Source: RPQJ01 sp963696545
GTDB taxonomy: Bacteria > Pseudomonadota > Gammaproteobacteria > Steroidobacterales > Steroidobacteraceae
Assembly (NCBI GenBank): GCA_963696545.1
Contig: CAVOKQ010000005.1
Span: forward strand, 1 to 64,000
DNA: 64,000 nucleotides
Reading direction: 5' to 3'
How positions within the stretch are numbered: position 1 is the stretch's first letter; the number at the start of each line of letters is the position of its first letter. The notes under the pieces were generated by a model. It was not told the DNA's origin and did no database searches. It saw only the letters and a list, made by a program, of their open reading frames with translations. Positions 60,098 through 64,000 of this stretch are shown here, one piece after another. The position numbers and the translations under genes were made by a program.

Positions 60098-61891
60098 TCA
60101 GCCGATCGGCTCGTCGAAGTAAAGCTCGCGGACGAACCGCACCGGCGGCGACCCGTACGAAAGCACGCGGTCGTGGTACTGCTTCAGGTTGAACGCCTTG
60201 CCGAGACGGCGCTCGGCCTCGGCGCGCATGTCCGAGTGCTCCTGGTAGCCGACGAAGTAGGTAGAGAGCTGCGCCGAGGTGAGCTGGGCGCGCACCCACT
60301 TGCCGGCGGCCTCGCGCTCCTCCTGGAAACCGGTCTCGGTCATCAGCTTCATGGCCTCCTCGCGCGTCATGCCGTCGACGTGGATCGCCGAGTCCATGAT
60401 CGCGTTCGTCGCCGAGCGCAGGTACCACTTGAGCTGTACGAGCTTCATCAGCGGGTCGTCGCCGCGGAACCCCTGCTCCTGCATGACGCGCTCCGCGTAC
60501 ACGGCCCAGCCTTCGATGAACGGGCCGGAGCCGAGCATCGCGCGCAGCACCGACGGATAGCGGTTCGAATGCGCGATCTGCAGGTAGTGGCCCGGCATCG
60601 CCTCGTGGATCGTCAGGTTCGCGATCGAACGCTTGTTGTACTCCCGCAGGAACGAATCGACCTGTGTCGGCGTCCAGTCCGCCGGGATCGGCGAAACCGC
60701 ATAGAACGTGCGCTGGCCCTTGTCGAGCGGTCCCGGCGAGTCGCAGTACGCGACCGCGACGCCGCGCTGGAACTCGGGCATCAGGATGATCTCGAGCGGC
60801 TCGCCCGGCATCGTGACGAAATCCTTCGCGCGCACGAACGCCGTCGTTTCCGTGAGTGTCTCGCGGGCAAACTCGACGACACCGTCCCGTGCGGGGCGAT
60901 TCGTCGCTGCCAACTCGAGTGCCGCCGCGATGACGGCCTGCTGCTGTTCGAAGGTCGGGTCGTCCGGCATCGCGGGCGCATCCGGACGGCCCGTCAGCGC
61001 CTTGCGCGCGACTTCGTACATCTGGCCGCGCGTGCGCGCTACCTCGGCCTCGGCGCGAGCGCGGACCTCCTGGCGCGACAGCGGCGACATCAGCGCGAAA
61101 GAGAGCTTCTGGTCATAGAGCTCGCGGCCGATGCGGAACTCGCCATGCGCCTTCGGCTTGAGCTCGGTCTCGAGCCATCGTTGGTGTACCTGCACGGCGG
61201 CCCGCGCACCTTCGATCGCGGTCTTGAGCCGCGCCTGGTCGGCCTCCGCAAGCGTGCCAATGTTCGGCACCACGAGCTCGTCGACGAGGCTCAGCACGCC
61301 CGGGTTCTGCTTGATCGCGGTCGCGGCGTGGATCTCGGGCACGCGTTCCGGGACGAGGTTCGCCCGTGCCTGCTCGAGGAACCGCGGCAGCTTCTCGAGG
61401 CGCGACGTGACCGATCGCAGCCGTTCGGGCAGCGGCGCGTAGTCGCGAGCGAGCAGGCCGTAGAGCGCCTGGCCCGAGAGCTGCGTGTAGACCAGCGGGT
61501 CCCATGACCAGTCGCGGTACTGCTGCTCGGTCCAGATCGAGTAGCGCAGCTGGTTGTCGAGCACCGCTGCGTCCACCTGGTTCGCGCGCGACAGCGACTT
61601 GCGGTCGATGCCCTGCAGATCGGCCAGCAGGGCCTGGTTCCAGGTGAGCGCGCGGGCTCGGCCGTCCGTTCCGACGTCGTCGAGTTCGCCGTCGTAGCGG
61701 TGGTCGCCCAGCGCGGTGGCCGACACCGGCGAATACCGGCCGAATTCGTCGACATAGCGCTTGCCCAGAGCCTCGAACTGCCTGTCCGCCGCGGTCGGGG
61801 CGGCTGGCGCCGGCGCGGCCTGGATGGCCGGGACTGCCAGTGCAGCCATCAAGGTGGCGAATGTCGCGATTGATCGCAGGGTCGTACGCAT
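60098..61891 (-). CDS. DUF885 family secreted protein
   Basis: The 597-residue protein has a signal peptide (MRTTLRSIATFATLMAALAV, cut after AIQAAPA) and the DUF885 core, including FLREYNKRSIANLTIHEAMPG with the H-E-A-M-P-G-H-Y motif (about residue 430) and EGWAVYAERVM. The zinc-peptidase-like HE-x-x-x-H and E-G-W-A pattern suggests a metallopeptidase of the gluzincin type, but activity is unproven. It is likely periplasmic. It converges on the lipase-like gene with an 8-bp gap and is divergent from the MFS exporter. Confidence 0.9.
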   Translation of the reverse strand: MRTTLRSIATFATLMAALAVPAIQAAPAPAAPTAADRQFEALGKRYVDEFGRYSPVSATALGDHRYDGELDDVGTDGRARALTWNQALLADLQGIDRKSLSRANQVDAAVLDNQLRYSIWTEQQYRDWSWDPLVYTQLSGQALYGLLARDYAPLPERLRSVTSRLEKLPRFLEQARANLVPERVPEIHAATAIKQNPGVLSLVDELVVPNIGTLAEADQARLKTAIEGARAAVQVHQRWLETELKPKAHGEFRIGRELYDQKLSFALMSPLSRQEVRARAEAEVARTRGQMYEVARKALTGRPDAPAMPDDPTFEQQQAVIAAALELAATNRPARDGVVEFARETLTETTAFVRAKDFVTMPGEPLEIILMPEFQRGVAVAYCDSPGPLDKGQRTFYAVSPIPADWTPTQVDSFLREYNKRSIANLTIHEAMPGHYLQIAHSNRYPSVLRAMLGSGPFIEGWAVYAERVMQEQGFRGDDPLMKLVQLKWYLRSATNAIMDSAIHVDGMTREEAMKLMTETGFQEEREAAGKWVRAQLTSAQLSTYFVGYQEHSDMRAEAERRLGKAFNLKQYHDRVLSYGSPPVRFVRELYFDEPIG

Positions 61892-61980
61892 GCTGCTCTC
61901 CGGTGCCGGAATGTTCGTCGTCGTGTCGGGCGCGCTATGCTGCCACGACCGATGCAAGCAATCACGCCCGGCGCGCCCGC

Positions 61981-63216
61981 ATGACCGCTGAGTCGAGCCC
62001 GCGCCTCGCGGTCCTGCGCAACCGCGATTTCACGTTTTTCCTCGCGGCGCGATTCCTGGCGACGCTCGCGGTGCAGATGCAGACGGTGGCCGTCGGCTGG
62101 CAGGTCTACGCGGTCACGCGCAACCCGCTCGACCTGGGACTGATCGGACTGTCCCAGTTCCTGCCGTTCGTGCTGCTGATCCTTCCCGCCGGGCACGTCG
62201 CGGACAACCACGACCGGCGCCGGATCCTGACGTTCTGCTTCGCGCTCGAAGCACTCTGTGCGCTGCTGCTGCTCGCCTTCGCGGCGCGCGGCCTCGATTC
62301 CGCACGGCCGGTGTTCGCGGTGATGGTGCTGTTCGGCATCGCCCGCGCGTTCGCGATGCCGACCGGGCAGGCGCTGCTGCCGAACCTGGTGTCCCGTGAG
62401 CAGTTCGGCACGGCCGTCGCACTGAATTCCTCCACCTGGCAGGTCGCGACGATCGCCGGTCCGTCGCTCGGCGGCGTGATCTACCTGCTCGGCGCACCGG
62501 TCGTCTATGCGTGCGTCACGGCGCTGCTGGCAATCGCCGTCGTGCTGCTGCTCTTCGTGCGGCGTGGCGGCGGGCACGCGCAGTCGACCGAGCCGCCCGG
62601 CTGGTACACGCTGCTGTCGGGACTGCGGTTCGTGCGCTCGCGCCGGCCGGTGCTCGGCGCAATCTCGCTCGACCTGTTCGCCGTGCTGTTCGGTGGTGCG
62701 ACCGCGCTGCTGCCGGTGTACGCCGCGGACGTGCTGCACGTGGGCCCAAGCGGGCTCGGCCTGTTGCGCACTGCACCGGGGATCGGCGCGGCCGTGTGCG
62801 GCCTCGCCCTCGGCCTCGCACCGATCTCGCGACGCGTCGGCGGCTGGATGTTCGGCGGCGTGATCGTGTTCGGCCTGGCAACGATCACCTTCGGTCTGTC
62901 GACGAGCTTCTGGCTGTCGCTCGCCGCGCTTGCCGTGATGGGCGCGGGTGACATGGTCAGCGTCTACATCAGGCACCTGCTGGTGCAGCTCGAGACGCCG
63001 GACGAGATCCGTGGCCGGGTGAGCGCGGTCAATGCAGTGTTCATCGGCGCGTCGAACGAGCTCGGGGAATTCGAGTCCGGGCTGACCGCCGCCTGGTTCG
63101 GCACCGTGCCGGCCGTGGTCGTCGGAGGTTGCGCGACGCTGGTGGTCGCGGGCACGTGGACGAGGTTGTTCCCGGAGATCTGGAAGATGGACCGCTTCCC
63201 CGGCTCGGCCCCGTGA
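61981..63216 (+). CDS. MFS transporter, EntS-like
   Basis: The 411-residue protein has 12 membrane helices and the MFS_3/EntS pattern: NRDFTFFLAARFLATLAVQMQ at the start, the loop 2-3 motif GHVADNHDRRRIL, and QALLPNLVSREQFGTAVALNSS. EntS-type exporters release siderophores or drugs. No siderophore genes are nearby, so the substrate is unknown. ATG 61981 is used; upstream in-frame sequence lies in the divergent promoter region. Confidence 0.9.
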   Translation: MTAESSPRLAVLRNRDFTFFLAARFLATLAVQMQTVAVGWQVYAVTRNPLDLGLIGLSQFLPFVLLILPAGHVADNHDRRRILTFCFALEALCALLLLAFAARGLDSARPVFAVMVLFGIARAFAMPTGQALLPNLVSREQFGTAVALNSSTWQVATIAGPSLGGVIYLLGAPVVYACVTALLAIAVVLLLFVRRGGGHAQSTEPPGWYTLLSGLRFVRSRRPVLGAISLDLFAVLFGGATALLPVYAADVLHVGPSGLGLLRTAPGIGAAVCGLALGLAPISRRVGGWMFGGVIVFGLATITFGLSTSFWLSLAALAVMGAGDMVSVYIRHLLVQLETPDEIRGRVSAVNAVFIGASNELGEFESGLTAAWFGTVPAVVVGGCATLVVAGTWTRLFPEIWKMDRFPGSAP

Positions 63217-63247
63217 CAGCTGTATATGCATACAGTAAAGTCCGGGG

Positions 63248-64000
63248 ATGCGCAGCGCGGACCGTCGGTGGATCGAAAAGGGCCGGGGTGCGGTCACGAA
63301 CCCGGCCGGTCGCTTCGAGGCCACGCGTTTCGAGGCCGCCGATGACGGCTGGGGCAGCCTCGACGAACTGCCGCGCCGGGCCGAGACAGTCCTGATTGCC
63401 GACCGCCCGAAGCGGGCGATCACGCGCAACCAGTCGCCGGACGTTCCATTCGAACTGTCGGTCAACCCGTACCAGGGCTGCGAGCACGGCTGCATCTACT
63501 GCTTCGCACGCCCGTCGCACTCGTACTGGAACCTGGGTCCGGGACTCGACTTCGAGACGCGGATCTTCCACAAGCCCGGTCTCGCGCAGCTGCTCGATCG
63601 GGAACTGAGCGCCCCGGGCTACGTCTGCAAGCCGATCAGCCTCGGTGCGAACACGGATCCGTATCAGCCCGCCGAACGCGAGCACCGCACGACCCGCGTG
63701 CTGCTCGAGGTGCTGCTTGCGCACCGGCACCCGGTCACTGTCGTGACCAAGGGTGCGCTCGTGCTGCGCGATGCCGACCTGCTCGCCGAGCTCGCTCGGC
63801 TGCGACTCGTCACCGTCTTCATCAGCATGACCACGCTGGACGACGAGTTGAAGCGCGTGCTCGAGCCACGCGCCGCATCGCCCGCCGCGCGACTGCGAGT
63901 GATCCGTGAGCTGACCGCCGCGGGCGTCCCGGTCGGCGTGCTGCTCGCGCCGATGATCCCTGCGCTGAACGACCATGAGATCGAGCGCCTGCTCGAGTCC
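63248..64000 (+). CDS. Radical SAM protein, PA0069-like, partial
   Basis: The frame is open from ATG 63248 to the window end (251 codons). It carries RPKRAITRNQSPDVPFELSV, then the radical SAM cluster CEHGCIYC (spacing C-x3-C-x2-C) within NPYQGCEHGCIYCFARPSH and the SAM-binding region ISLGANTDPYQP and VTKGALVLRD. It matches the PA0069 family of uncharacterised radical SAM enzymes, about 350-360 residues when complete, so about 100 residues are missing at the C-terminus. It may be co-transcribed with the MFS gene (31-bp gap). Confidence 0.9.
   Translation, partial: MRSADRRWIEKGRGAVTNPAGRFEATRFEAADDGWGSLDELPRRAETVLIADRPKRAITRNQSPDVPFELSVNPYQGCEHGCIYCFARPSHSYWNLGPGLDFETRIFHKPGLAQLLDRELSAPGYVCKPISLGANTDPYQPAEREHRTTRVLLEVLLAHRHPVTVVTKGALVLRDADLLAELARLRLVTVFISMTTLDDELKRVLEPRAASPAARLRVIRELTAAGVPVGVLLAPMIPALNDHEIERLLES

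Noticed and set aside
57813..60428. Very long open frame on the minus strand opposite DUF2238 and the lipase-like gene
   Set aside because: Low-complexity Arg/Ala/His-rich translation with no domain; both plus-strand genes show clear family motifs.
1..64000. CRISPR arrays, rRNA, tRNA, integrases and insertion sequences
   Set aside because: None seen by eye: no regularly spaced direct repeats, no transposase or integrase motifs in any translated frame, no rRNA-like stretches. A covariance-model scan could still find a small RNA.

Overview
The window is GC-rich (roughly two-thirds G+C by eye) chromosomal DNA from a free-living, respiring proteobacterium. A long E. coli-type glutamate-cysteine ligase, E. 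coli-type MurB, a two-ACT-domain IlvA, CmoA and Trx2 point to the Gammaproteobacteria. FixL/FixJ oxygen sensing and PHA synthase are also present. I cannot name a genus; an environmental lineage near Xanthomonadales, Nevskiales or Steroidobacterales is only a guess.

Layout. 0-4.4 kb: two tandem DUF2845 genes and a large secreted gametolysin-like metalloprotease with repeat domains, the last two broken by frameshifts. 4.7-10.4 kb: gshA, an isoaspartyl peptidase, a Crp/Fnr regulator with a DUF2892 membrane protein, trxC and a CbpA-type co-chaperone, punctuated by short palindromic REP-like repeats. 10.4-24.5 kb is the core of the window. It holds a VIT1-type transporter with its receiver protein, the heme-PAS kinase FixL and its regulator FixJ, Hsp20, and a ten-gene minus-strand operon for cbb3 cytochrome oxidase and its copper maturation (ccoN-O-Q-P-orf-G-H-I-S-tauE/safE), with a divergent tandem UspA. 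24.6-30.2 kb: a receiver-PAS-GGDEF-EAL protein, a 494-bp repeat-filled gap, and an HlyD/ABC-2 exporter. 30.3-36.9 kb: phaC and a flavoprotein reductase, then P-II behind a likely sigma-54 promoter, a thioredoxin-fold ferredoxin, a quinone reductase and a frameshifted Omp85-type outer-membrane protein. 36.9-53 kb: zinc alcohol dehydrogenase, rhodanese, thioesterase, divergent ilvH and ilvB, chrA with a DsbA-like lipoprotein, gloA, murB, a PuuA-like glutamine synthetase, a hydrolase, an MFS/aminotransferase-like cluster and ilvA. 53-64 kb: frameshifted cmoA and an ICMT-like methyltransferase, an amidotransferase, a hydrolase, a TolB/TPR protein, DUF2238, a lipase-like lipoprotein, a DUF885 protein, an MFS exporter and a radical SAM gene running off the end.

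The best-supported functional story is low-oxygen respiration. FixL keeps the heme-ligand His and the distal Arg residues, FixJ is its overlapping partner, and the cbb3 structural and assembly genes lie immediately beyond on the same strand. The most unusual non-coding signal is a pair of inverted 63-bp cores (26.7-27.15 kb), nearly identical to each other but each enclosed in a long hairpin stem of unrelated sequence. REP-like palindromes occur mostly at gene ends. Frameshifts in otherwise well-conserved genes cluster at 0.2-2.9, 35.9 and 53.3-54.1 kb, which suggests local sequence error as much as true gene decay.
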